A stretch of DNA of 5,393 nucleotides. Source: Anaerolineae bacterium. Its GTDB lineage: Bacteria > Chloroflexota > Anaerolineae > J102. Position numbers and translations under genes: made by a program. Shown here piece after piece: positions 1 through 4,980 of the stretch (positions are counted from its first letter, which is position 1; each line of letters begins with the position of its first letter). The notes under the pieces were generated by a model, which made no database searches, had not been told where the DNA came from, and was given only the letters and a program-made list of their open reading frames with translations. Location: assembly GCA_026985975.1 (NCBI GenBank), contig JALSPL010000036.1, positions 1 to 5,393 of the forward strand, in the 5' to 3' direction.

Positions 1-609
1 TTTTTTGCAGCCAGAGCGCCCCGGCCTGGGAATGAGCATGGGAATTTGCTGGCGATAAACATCGTAAGCGGGCCCGAACTCTTCCCGCAAGCCCGTTTCC
101 TCATGTTTGGCGCCAAAGTAGAAGTAGAGAGTGAAGAGAATGGCGATGGTCAAACCGTTGAGGGTGATGGTGGGCGAAAGCCAGATGAGAGGCAGGCTGA
201 AGAAGTAGATGGGGTGCCGCACCAGACAATACAGGCCCGAGAGCCGCATGGGCTCTTTGTGGTCGGGACTCCAGCCGGGGCGCAGTTGAGCCAGGCCCGC
301 ATATTCGCCGGTGTCCGTTGCGAAGACCGCGGCTATCAGCGCCGCCAACCCCGCGAACTGCACCCCGCGCATCAGCCAGTCCCAGGGCGCAGGAGCCGCC
401 CAGAGGACTGCATCGGGCAGCCGCCAATAGGCCAGAAAAACGGGAATGAAACTGAGAGTGGCGAAAAGATTGTAGCCCAGGCGATACCAGCGGTAGGAGC
501 CATCGCCGAAGCGCCCGCGAAACCAGCTCTTGATACGAAAATCGGCCAGGATGCTGTGCACAACCGCCCAGACCACGAAAATCGCTGTGATGATGAGAAT
601 GCTTTGCAT
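1..609 (-). CDS. Isoprenylcysteine carboxyl methyltransferase-like membrane protein, 3' end cut by window edge
   Basis: The minus-strand frame stays open from ATG at 609 to base 1, giving 203 residues with no stop, so the C-terminus lies outside the window. Hydrophobic stretches near residues 3-22, 44-62, 80-98 and 137-165 predict an integral membrane protein. The C-terminal part shows the hallmark of the ICMT/phospholipid-methyltransferase superfamily: LVRHPIY (129-135), then a membrane hairpin, E170-E171, FGPAYDVY (178-185) and a final IPMLIPRP (189-196). In this family these residues bind S-adenosylmethionine at the membrane face. An N-terminal His (H18) in the first helix recalls the NnrU-like branch. 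Because the ending motif is already present, only a few residues are probably missing. The substrate cannot be told from sequence; bacterial members methylate small lipophilic or lipid molecules in some cases. No Shine-Dalgarno precedes the start, which fits the promoter described at 616-644. The large plus-strand open frame over this gene is its shadow. Confidence 0.88.
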   Translation of the reverse strand, partial: MQSILIITAIFVVWAVVHSILADFRIKSWFRGRFGDGSYRWYRLGYNLFATLSFIPVFLAYWRLPDAVLWAAPAPWDWLMRGVQFAGLAALIAAVFATDTGEYAGLAQLRPGWSPDHKEPMRLSGLYCLVRHPIYFFSLPLIWLSPTITLNGLTIAILFTLYFYFGAKHEETGLREEFGPAYDVYRQQIPMLIPRPGRSGCKK

Positions 610-615
610 TGCGTT

Positions 616-644
616 ATTGTAGTGCAGAAATGGGCGTTGGGCAA
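616..644 (-). promoter_or_regulatory. Promoter of the ICMT-like gene, predicted near-leaderless
   Basis: On the minus strand TTGCCC (639-644, 4 of 6 matches to the -35 consensus) is followed after exactly 17 nt by TACAAT (616-621, 5 of 6 matches to the -10 consensus). Transcription would start about 7 nt further on, which is the A of the ATG at 609. This agrees with the lack of any ribosome-binding site. A perfect 14-bp palindrome (644-657) abuts the -35 box on its upstream side. Seen directly: the boxes and spacing. Inferred: use as a promoter and leaderless translation. Confidence 0.5.
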
Positions 645-657
645 AGCGACGTCGCTT
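644..657. promoter_or_regulatory. 14-bp perfect palindrome next to a -35 box, possible operator
   Basis: AAGCGAC followed directly by its reverse complement GTCGCTT forms an uninterrupted 14-bp palindrome. It begins at the last base of the -35 box of the ICMT-like gene, where activators or repressors often bind. No regulator gene for it is recognisable in the window, so a binding role is inferred from position and symmetry only. Confidence 0.3.
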
Positions 658-966
658 GGCAGGGCGCGTTTCAATGGGGGGCGCGTTCTTGTATTTCTGG
701 CCGACTCCAGTCGGACGCTTCAGGCCTGCGCCTAAAGAGCCTGAATTTACTCGGTCAGAGTGCTATCGGACAGTTTGCCCCAAAATTGAAACGCATCCTT
801 TTGGACTTACATAAATTTTATCCAGCGCAACTATGCAGGTCTTCCCCGGTAGTCTTTAACGAACGCCCCCACATGATGGCAATCGTAGTCAGAGTCAAGC
901 GTCTAGAGTCAAATGTCATATCCACTTATAAAGCCACGCGGCGTTTGTCGCCCGACGACAGGAGCC
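658..966. other. Non-coding stretch without a recognisable gene
   Basis: No frame here has a coding look or a recognised domain. Small structures are present. CCGACT/AGTCGG forms a tight hairpin at 701-714. TTCAGGC/GCCTGAA arms (719-725 and 739-745) could pair around a 13-nt loop. GGGCGCGTT is repeated at 662-670 and 679-687. The right end, from about 948, may still be homologous to the sequence just downstream of the methyltransferase gene at 1754-1772 (13 of 19 bases in a gap-free hand alignment). The stretch is best read as decayed intergenic DNA. Confidence 0.5.
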
Positions 967-1083
967 TTTTTGCGCCCGACCGTGATGCGGATGCTGTGAA
1001 ACGCGCCGAATTCCCACTTTGTGATGACCTCCAGGCTGTTTCACCGCCCCGCATGTTGCGAAAGGGATAGCGCCTCATCCCGC
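967..1083 (-). pseudogene. Decayed copy of the 3' end of the class I methyltransferase gene
   Basis: Bases 967-1020 match 1777-1830 at 51 of 54 positions. Weaker, gapped similarity then continues to an exact 13-base match (1071-1083 against 1866-1878). Translated on the minus strand, the best part reads VITKWEFGAFHSIRITVGRKK, almost the C-terminus of the intact methyltransferase (VIAKREFGAFHSIRITVGRKK). Further upstream the frame begins with DEA as in the intact gene, then carries about 15 extra bases and an in-frame TGA, so the fragment cannot be a working gene end. Its own stop codon is gone: four bases present in the intact gene (tcac at 1773-1776) are missing, and the frame runs on to a TGA at 909-911. 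No other part of the methyltransferase is present. It lies directly beyond the stop of the DUF2442 gene, so this piece and the intact 3' end flank the DUF4160-DUF2442 pair as direct repeats. Confidence 0.75.
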
Positions 1084-1097
1084 TGTTTTCATTCCTG

Positions 1098-1406
1098 TCA
1101 GGCTGCCTGTTTCTGTTCTTCAGCCCAACGTTGGGCCATTTCCTTCATGATGCCGGCGTAGTCGGGCCAATTATGCAAGGTCTCGGGATCGAAATCGGCC
1201 CCATTTGGCCAGACCAGCGTGTGAATTTCAGGATCGATCGTCACTTGCTCAAATAGCTTCTGATCTCGCAACGGGCCGTAAATCGGCCCATACAGAATAT
1301 CGCGAAAATGGATAGTTCTTTCCACGCCATCATCGAACCAGATTTTCAAAGTATATGGCCCGATAACACGAATTTTTGTAATTCTATAAATCTCGTGATG
1401 AATCAT
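1098..1406 (-). CDS. DUF2442 domain protein, second gene of a toxin-antitoxin-like pair
   Basis: This is a 102-residue protein recognised as DUF2442. It has the N-terminal two-strand hairpin (VIGPYTLKIWFDDGVERTI, 14-32) and the family signature around TLVWPNGADFDPETL (63-77), followed by a charged C-terminal helix. Length is typical. Start choice: GAGG at 1413-1416 is 6 nt from the ATG at 1406, the best ribosome-binding spacing. ATG at 1409, or TTG at 1418 overlapping the upstream stop, are alternatives that add one or four residues. The gene directly follows the DUF4160 gene, and the GAGG lies at the very end of that gene, so the two are translationally linked. DUF4160 and DUF2442 are known to occur side by side in many bacteria and are often treated as a putative toxin-antitoxin pair. 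Which member is toxic, and how, I do not know. The composition is less GC-rich than the neighbouring methyltransferase gene. Confidence 0.9.
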   Translation of the reverse strand: MIHHEIYRITKIRVIGPYTLKIWFDDGVERTIHFRDILYGPIYGPLRDQKLFEQVTIDPEIHTLVWPNGADFDPETLHNWPDYAGIMKEMAQRWAEEQKQAA

Positions 1407-1414
1407 CATTTTCC

Positions 1415-1684
1415 TCAACGTAACGGAACGATTTTGAAAGGAAACAGGCCATTCTGCAAACGGTTCCAGTTTTCTGCCAGCTCATCTTGATGAAGTTCCG
1501 CCCAGGCTTCGACCAATCGACGTTGCCTGATGGGGAGAGAGCCGCTTATCAACTTGATAGAATCAATGGCGTAAACAGCCGATTGATTCTGATAATAGGC
1601 GTGGAAATGGGGGCGATGATGAGGCGCTCCTGGTTCCACATACATTCTGATAATAACGCCGAAGAAACGGGATAATTCGGGCAT
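1415..1684 (-). CDS. DUF4160 domain protein, first gene of a toxin-antitoxin-like pair
   Basis: This is an 89-residue protein recognised as DUF4160. It has the N-terminal FFGVIIRMY (7-15), the conserved RPHFHAYY (24-31) that in most members reads PPHFHA, SGSLPIRQ (48-54), WAELHQDELAENW (61-73) and a C-terminal PL. The His-x-His of PHFHA looks like a possible metal or catalytic site, but no activity is established to my knowledge. Compared with the usual form, the segment before the His motif looks slightly lengthened (PGAPHHR). The gene starts at the family's standard MPE/MPx beginning. No clear Shine-Dalgarno lies upstream, but an extended -10 promoter sits about 50 nt before it. It is followed at once by DUF2442, so they form one transcription unit. 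The role is inferred to be half of a toxin-antitoxin-like module; the function is otherwise unknown. Confidence 0.9.
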   Translation of the reverse strand: MPELSRFFGVIIRMYVEPGAPHHRPHFHAYYQNQSAVYAIDSIKLISGSLPIRQRRLVEAWAELHQDELAENWNRLQNGLFPFKIVPLR

Positions 1685-1730
1685 GATTGGCTATCGCAGC
1701 ATCCAGTAGAGCTGAATTATCGTTTCCGGT

Positions 1731-1739
1731 ATTGTATCA
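1731..1739 (-). promoter_or_regulatory. Extended -10 promoter of the DUF4160-DUF2442 pair
   Basis: On the minus strand TGATACAAT gives an extended -10 element: TG at 1738-1739, one spacer base, then TACAAT at 1731-1736. Transcription would start near 1724, about 40 nt before the DUF4160 start. A perfect TTGACA lies at 1745-1750, but only 8 nt before the -10, too close to serve as its -35. Extended -10 promoters can work without a good -35, which makes this the best candidate. Confidence 0.45.
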
Positions 1740-1772
1740 TGGCTTGTCAAATTTCGCCCGGCCCGAAGCGCC

Positions 1773-2369
1773 TCACTTTTTGCGCCCGACGGTGATGCGG
1801 ATGCTGTGAAACGCGCCGAACTCCCGCTTTGCGATGACCGTCAGACCCGTCGCCCGCATCAACGTCGCCTCATCCCGCATCTGGTCCCCGAACAGCGTCC
1901 ACATTCGGGCCAGGACACGGGCGGGGATGTTGTCATCGTTTGGAATGCAGGCGTCCACCAGGATCAGTACGCCGCCCGGACGCAAAATACGGGCAAACGC
2001 ACGCATGGCCCGCTCCCCATCGGGGATGGCGCTGAAGACGAAGGTCATAACGATGGCGTCGAAGCTGGCGTCGGCGAAGGGCAGGGCCTGGGCGGCGCCC
2101 CGCACCAGGCGGGCGGGCAGGCCCCGCGCCTGCAAGCGCTCACGCGTCCGTCGCAGCATCCCGGCCGAGATGTCCAGTCCCACCGTCAACGCTGCGCGTT
2201 GCGCCAGGATTTCGTGCACCAGGCCCGGGCCCGGCCCGATCTCCAGCACTGCTCCCTCATCGGGCAGCCAGGGCAGCGCCGCCATGGAATACCGTCGCCA
2301 CGGCGGGATCGCTCGCCATGCCGGGCCGTAGATCGGGGCCATGAGATCATAGAGTCGGGCGGGGTTCAT
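1773..2369 (-). CDS. Class I SAM-dependent methyltransferase (UbiE/Methyltransf_11 type)
   Basis: This is a complete 198-residue soluble protein. It opens with the YDLMAPIYGP segment common in UbiE/COQ5-like enzymes (7-16). It then shows motif I VLEIGPGPG (41-49) for S-adenosylmethionine binding, the acidic residue after strand 2 in GLDIS (64-68, D66) that contacts the ribose, LPFADASFDAIV (96-107) as motif II, and LRPGGVLILVDA (129-140) as motif III. The fold is certain; the methyl acceptor is not. Members of this group methylate quinones, lipids or other small molecules, and neither neighbour points to a pathway. The ATG at 2369 is the only start that keeps the conserved N-terminus, though no ribosome-binding site is visible before it. 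The gene is transcribed away from the VapB-like antitoxin gene, with 87 bp between the starts. A broken duplicate of its last ~40 codons lies at 967-1083. Confidence 0.95.
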   Translation of the reverse strand: MNPARLYDLMAPIYGPAWRAIPPWRRYSMAALPWLPDEGAVLEIGPGPGLVHEILAQRAALTVGLDISAGMLRRTRERLQARGLPARLVRGAAQALPFADASFDAIVMTFVFSAIPDGERAMRAFARILRPGGVLILVDACIPNDDNIPARVLARMWTLFGDQMRDEATLMRATGLTVIAKREFGAFHSIRITVGRKK

Positions 2370-2393
2370 ATCGCGGGGATGTTATCGGGTGAC

Positions 2394-2422
2394 TTGACAA
2401 AATACTGCCGATACGTTAAAAA
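2394..2422 (+). promoter_or_regulatory. Promoter of the vapB-vapC pair on the plus strand
   Basis: A perfect -35 TTGACA (2394-2399) is followed after 17 nt by TAAAAA (2417-2422), which matches 4 of 6 bases of the -10 consensus inside an A-rich run. Transcription would start near 2429. GGAAG (2446-2450) then lies 6 nt before the antitoxin ATG at 2457. The weak -10 lowers confidence. The region also has to hold the divergent methyltransferase promoter, for which I see no convincing boxes. Confidence 0.45.
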
Positions 2423-2456
2423 TAATCAAACCCCCAGTAGCTTTCGGAAGATTCCT

Positions 2457-2702
2457 ATGGCAGAAAAAAGTCAGATCATCACAGAGATTACAAAATTAGA
2501 TGAGCGTTATCTTGGATTATTGTACAAGATTGTCCAGCAATTCCCACATGCGCAGAAAGGACGCAGGGCAAAGGTGACGGAACAACGAGTCGTGGAGATT
2601 CTGCAAGAAATCGCCGATGCCGGAGGCCTGGGCATTGACTCGCCGCAAGCCTGGCAACACGAAGTGCGCGAAGATCGGCGTTTGCCATTCAGAGAAAATT
2701 AG
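2457..2702 (+). CDS. VapB-like antitoxin of a VapBC pair
   Basis: This is an 81-residue protein that I do not place in a named antitoxin family with certainty. Its position (8 nt before a PIN toxin gene, same strand), its size and its tail identify it as the antitoxin. The C-terminus WQHEVREDRRLPFRE (63-77) resembles the toxin-wrapping tails of many VapB-type antitoxins, in which a Trp and arginines reach into the toxin active site. The N-terminal part (residues 6-40) looks helical and ends in basic residues (QKGRRAK), presumably the dimer and DNA-binding portion. The start is set by GGAAG 6 nt upstream. The same frame remains open far upstream on the plus strand, but that extension is antisense to the methyltransferase gene and is not coding. 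Its lower GC content compared with flanking genes hints at transfer. Confidence 0.85.
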   Translation: MAEKSQIITEITKLDERYLGLLYKIVQQFPHAQKGRRAKVTEQRVVEILQEIADAGGLGIDSPQAWQHEVREDRRLPFREN

Positions 2703-2710
2703 GCCGCGCC

Positions 2711-3076
2711 ATGTTACTCGATAGCAATATCATCATCTACGCTGCAGAACCCGGGTATGAGGCAATTCGCGATTTTATCGCAGAAAATGACCCTGTCACG
2801 TCAGTTGTCTGTAAAGTCGAAGTTTTGGGATATCACAAATTGAGTTTTGCAAACAGACGGCGCCTGGAAGAATTATTCCAGGTGTTGCCTGTCTTGCCTG
2901 TATCTGAAGAGGTTGTTGAATGGGCCATTTCGCTACGGCAGGAAAGAAAAATGTCTCTGGGGGATGCGCTTATCGCCGGGACGGCACTGAGCTATGGATT
3001 GAAGATCGCCACAGCGAATATCAGGGATTATGAATGGATTGATGGGCTTGAAATCATCAATCCACTGGCGGCGTAG
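2711..3076 (+). CDS. vapC: PIN-domain ribonuclease toxin, VapC family
   Basis: This is a complete 121-residue single PIN domain, the normal size for VapC. The metal-binding acidic residues are all visible: D4 in MLLDSN, E37 in CKVEVLGY, D85 in SLGDALIAGTAL, and the TANIRD segment (101-106) supplying N103 and D106. These coordinate Mg or Mn for cleavage of RNA; VapC toxins commonly cut tRNA or rRNA, but the target here cannot be read from sequence. It follows the VapB-like antitoxin by 8 nt with no strong ribosome-binding site of its own, so translation probably depends on coupling, which keeps toxin below antitoxin. The downstream gene is convergent (femAB ends at 3139). GC content is modest: 27 of 60 bases in 2761-2820, against 37 of 60 in a sample of the neighbouring femAB gene (3721-3780). 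Confidence 0.95.
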   Translation: MLLDSNIIIYAAEPGYEAIRDFIAENDPVTSVVCKVEVLGYHKLSFANRRRLEELFQVLPVLPVSEEVVEWAISLRQERKMSLGDALIAGTALSYGLKIATANIRDYEWIDGLEIINPLAA

Positions 3077-3083
3077 CATAGTG

Positions 3084-3130
3084 CGGAGGAGGATGAGCTG
3101 TCCTCCGAGCCTGATCCTCGGTCACTTTTT
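3084..3130 (+). terminator. Possible terminator downstream of vapC
   Basis: Two mutually exclusive hairpins lie between the convergent stops. CGGAGGA/TCCTCCG (3084-3090 with 3101-3107) is the stronger stem but has no T-run directly after it. CCGAG/CTCGG (3105-3109 with 3117-3121) is short but is followed 4 nt later by TTTTT (3126-3130) on the plus strand. The second arrangement would suit vapC termination. The T-run is displaced and the stem short, so this is a weak call. Confidence 0.3.
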
Positions 3131-3138
3131 CGCATCGA

Positions 3139-4179
3139 TCAGGGCGATTTCGGAGATCGATGCCGCCGCCGCATCACATCCAGCACTTTGGGCATGGCCT
3201 GGGTGTAGGCCCGGTACAGCGTGCGGTTGGGCGCGTAATCCCAGGCCCCGATCCAGCGGGTGAAGCGTCCGCCAAAGCCTTCCTTGAAGCGATACACCCC
3301 CCACATGGGATCGCTTTCGGCCAGCTCGTCGGGCGCGCCCCACCAGTCGTAGACCGTGCAGCCATTGGCCATGGCCCAGCGCATCGCTTCCCATTGCAGC
3401 AGATACGCGGGCATGTTGCGGCGGCCGCGGTTGCTGGATGCGCCGTAGAAATACCAGGCCGTGGGCCCGAAGCGGAACAGGAACAGCCCGGCTGTCAGGC
3501 CTTCGGCGTCCCGGGCCAGCAGCAGTTGGCCCAGGCCGTTGCTTTGCAAGCGGCTCATCACCCGCAGATAGTAGGCCCGCGGGCGGATGAGAAAGCCGTC
3601 CCGGGCCGAGGTCTCGGCGTAGAGGTCGTAGAAAGCGTCGAAATCGTCGCTGGGGGCCACGGTCACGCCCCGGCGCCCGGCCAGGCGGATGTTGTAGCGG
3701 GTTTTCTGCTTCATTCCGGCCAGCAGCGCCTCCTCCCCCGCGCTCAGATCAGAAAGCACGGTGTTGCGAAACTGGATCTGGTCGGCGCTGAAGACCCAGC
3801 CCCGCTCCTGCAGCAGGGCCGTCAGCGCCCGGCCCAGCTCGCTCTCCGCGTCCACGTCGGGATCGATCTTGATGAACAGGGCGCGGCTGCGGCGGGCGTG
3901 CTGCTCCAGCTCGGGCAGCAGCTTCTCCCAGGCGGCGATGTCGGATCGCACGATCGGGCCTTTGGGGATGTACTGGATTTTGACGGGCAGGCGGCCCAGG
4001 GAGCGGGTGAGGATGCTGGCCGCGGCCTCGGGCGACGCCTCATCGCCCCACACCACCTGCTGGCCCGACCACATCGGCGCTTTCAGCGCGGCCCAATGAC
4101 TGCTTTGCAGCACGTGCGGGCGCTGAAAACGCAGGAGGATGTCGTCGAAGCGGGCGGGGACGGTGATGATGGCGGGCAT
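3139..4179 (-). CDS. FemA/FemB-family aminoacyltransferase (peptidoglycan bridge formation type)
   Basis: This is a complete 346-residue protein with the layout of the FemABX family: two GNAT-like halves. Recognisable blocks are LQSSHWAALKA (24-34), YIPKGPIV (70-77), IKIDPDVD (103-110), the basic KQKTRYNIRLAGRRG (157-171), GLFLFRF (231-237), WYFYGASSNRGRRNMPAYLLQW (242-263), YDWWGAPDE (277-285) and VYRFKEGFGG (295-304). Family members transfer amino acids from aminoacyl-tRNA to the lipid II peptide or related cell-wall precursors on the cytoplasmic side. Some relatives use other acceptors, so the substrate stays open. No helical arm between the two halves is obvious, unlike staphylococcal FemA. 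No ribosome-binding site precedes the ATG at 4179. The gene begins 37 nt after the stop of the upstream PIN toxin on the same strand, so it may be read from the same transcript. Its 3' end faces vapC. Confidence 0.93.
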   Translation of the reverse strand: MPAIITVPARFDDILLRFQRPHVLQSSHWAALKAPMWSGQQVVWGDEASPEAAASILTRSLGRLPVKIQYIPKGPIVRSDIAAWEKLLPELEQHARRSRALFIKIDPDVDAESELGRALTALLQERGWVFSADQIQFRNTVLSDLSAGEEALLAGMKQKTRYNIRLAGRRGVTVAPSDDFDAFYDLYAETSARDGFLIRPRAYYLRVMSRLQSNGLGQLLLARDAEGLTAGLFLFRFGPTAWYFYGASSNRGRRNMPAYLLQWEAMRWAMANGCTVYDWWGAPDELAESDPMWGVYRFKEGFGGRFTRWIGAWDYAPNRTLYRAYTQAMPKVLDVMRRRHRSPKSP

Positions 4180-4190
4180 GAGGTGGGAAA

Positions 4191-4219
4191 GTAATCAGTG
4201 AGGGAGTGGTCAGTCATCA
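4191..4219. repeat. Short degenerate ATCAGT/GGTCAGT repeat between toxin and femAB
   Basis: Within the 37-nt gap the plus strand reads ATCAGT (4194-4199), GGTCAGT (4208-4214) and ATCAGT (4216-4221) in close succession, so a 6-7 base unit appears about three times. It begins just after the femAB start and reaches into the toxin stop region. It may be a replication-slippage or insertion scar. No known element is recognised. Confidence 0.3.
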
Positions 4220-4606
4220 GTCCAGCCAGTCGTCCAGTTGCAGGCCGGGGATGCGGGCGAAATGGCGGGTGTTGTGGGTGATGAGAGGAATGCCCTGAGA
4301 CAGGGCGATGCTGGCGATTTGCAGGTCGAGGTCGGCTAACCGGCTGCCCGTCCGTTCCAGGTCTGCTTTGAGCGCACCGAAACGCCGGGCCGCGGCTTCA
4401 TCAAAGGGCAGGATGACCAACGTTGCCAGAAGGATGTCGAGGCGGGCGATGTTTTCCTCCCGCCGTGCCGATTTGCTGGCGCCGTGCATCAACTCAGCGA
4501 CGCTGATGGCAGTGATGGCCAGGAGTTCATCGGGCGAGACATAGGCGTCCAGCGATAATCGCCCGCGCAAAAGCGCCACCCAATGATCGGAGTCCAGAAG
4601 CTTCAT
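4217..4606 (-). CDS. vapC: PIN-domain ribonuclease toxin, VapC family (second copy type)
   Basis: This is a complete 129-residue PIN domain. Catalytic positions are D5 in MKLLDSD, E38 in SVAELMHGA (35-43) and D94 in ADLDLQIASIAL (91-102, with D92 beside it), plus the THNTRHFARIPGL segment (110-122). In that segment N112 is kept, but the fourth acidic position is His (H115), a variation seen in many VapC proteins of this branch. The C-terminal LQLDDWLD is also typical. It is only distantly similar to the other PIN toxin in the window, so this is a separate acquisition and not a local duplication. The ATG at 4606 overlaps the antitoxin stop by 4 nt (ATGA), giving translational coupling; no independent ribosome-binding site is evident. 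It presumably cuts RNA in a metal-dependent way, with the target unknown. femAB follows after 37 nt. Confidence 0.95.
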   Translation of the reverse strand: MKLLDSDHWVALLRGRLSLDAYVSPDELLAITAISVAELMHGASKSARREENIARLDILLATLVILPFDEAAARRFGALKADLERTGSRLADLDLQIASIALSQGIPLITHNTRHFARIPGLQLDDWLD

Positions 4607-4947
4607 AGCTCGATGGGTGGGCGTGGCGGTTGATCGTCGCGATTGCGGCGGATAGCTTCTGACATCTCAACCAGATCATCTTCGTCGGCCCATAGTCCGA
4701 AGGCAGCCATCGCCGGATGGGAATTTCCTTGCTCGATTTTATCCAACACTTCGGGCGTTTGTCCAAGGGCCCGGGCCAGTCGACGCATCATCGCTCGTGA
4801 ACGTTCCATTTGGGCCAGTTCCTCGACGCCGATCAGCGCGGCCAATTGCCGTCCTCGACGCTGGATGATGAAACGTTCGCCCGAGGCGGCGCGGGAGAGA
4901 TAATCAGAGAATTTACTTTTGGCTTCAACGACATTGAGGGTTTTCAT
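4603..4947 (-). CDS. Phd/YefM-family antitoxin partner of the PIN toxin
   Basis: This 114-residue protein opens with the classic Phd/YefM fold: MKTLNVVEAKSKFSDYL (1-17), SGERFIIQRRGRQLAALI (22-39), VEEL (41-44). That N-terminal domain forms dimers that bind DNA. The rest is longer than in a standard ~80-90 residue Phd protein. It includes an acidic stretch WADEDDLVEMSEAIRR (86-101) and a Pro-rich tail, expected to wrap the toxin. The start is well supported: GGAG (4954-4957 on the minus strand) lies 6 nt before the ATG at 4947. A promoter (4981-5009) and a perfect palindrome at the transcription start (4960-4976) precede it, as expected for conditional autorepression by the antitoxin-toxin complex. 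It overlaps the toxin gene by 4 nt. Confidence 0.95.
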   Translation of the reverse strand: MKTLNVVEAKSKFSDYLSRAASGERFIIQRRGRQLAALIGVEELAQMERSRAMMRRLARALGQTPEVLDKIEQGNSHPAMAAFGLWADEDDLVEMSEAIRRNRDDQPPRPPIEL

Positions 4948-4959
4948 GACTTTCTCCAG

Positions 4960-4976
4960 ATGGTCATTATGACCAT
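4960..4976. promoter_or_regulatory. 17-bp palindrome, candidate autoregulatory operator of the Phd/VapC pair
   Basis: ATGGTCAT (4960-4967) and ATGACCAT (4969-4976) are exact inverted repeats around a single base. The palindrome spans roughly +1 to +15 of the predicted transcript, between the -10 box and the ribosome-binding site, so a bound protein would block transcription start. Phd/YefM antitoxins repress their own operons through such palindromes. The exact match and position are seen; binding is inferred. Confidence 0.7.
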
Positions 4977-4980
4977 GTTG

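Noticed and set aside
46..735. Long plus-strand open frame
   Set aside because: It lies antisense to the ICMT-like gene. Its translation has no domain character, whereas the minus strand gives a clear membrane methyltransferase with RHP and EE motifs.
751..850. Short minus-strand frame of about 30 codons reading through ALDKIYVSPKG
   Set aside because: It has no start with a ribosome-binding site, no recognised family, and is too short to separate from chance.
1123..1136. GCCCAACGTTGGGC, which matches integron core-site consensus (RYYYAAC/GTTRRRY)
   Set aside because: The two halves are directly adjacent with no attC body between them, and they fall inside the DUF2442 coding sequence (residues AQRWA). 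The match is coincidental. No integron array of attC sites is seen.
1745..1750. Perfect TTGACA upstream of DUF4160 as a -35 box
   Set aside because: It is only 8 nt from the TACAAT and 23 nt from the next -10-like GATAAT, so neither spacing fits a normal promoter.
1806..2702. Plus-strand frame that would fuse a 217-residue N-terminal extension to the VapB-like antitoxin
   Set aside because: The extension is antisense to the methyltransferase gene and low in complexity. GGAAG 6 nt before the ATG at 2457 and the -35 at 2394 set a short antitoxin.
3122..3394. Minus-strand frame overlapping the femAB 3' end, considered as a frameshifted femAB C-terminus
   Set aside because: femAB keeps family motifs through VYRFKEGFGG and ends at a normal length in its own frame, so no frameshift is needed.
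3160..4194. Plus-strand open frame of over 300 codons opposite femAB
   Set aside because: It is a shadow produced by high GC at third positions of femAB. The minus strand has all the FemAB family blocks.
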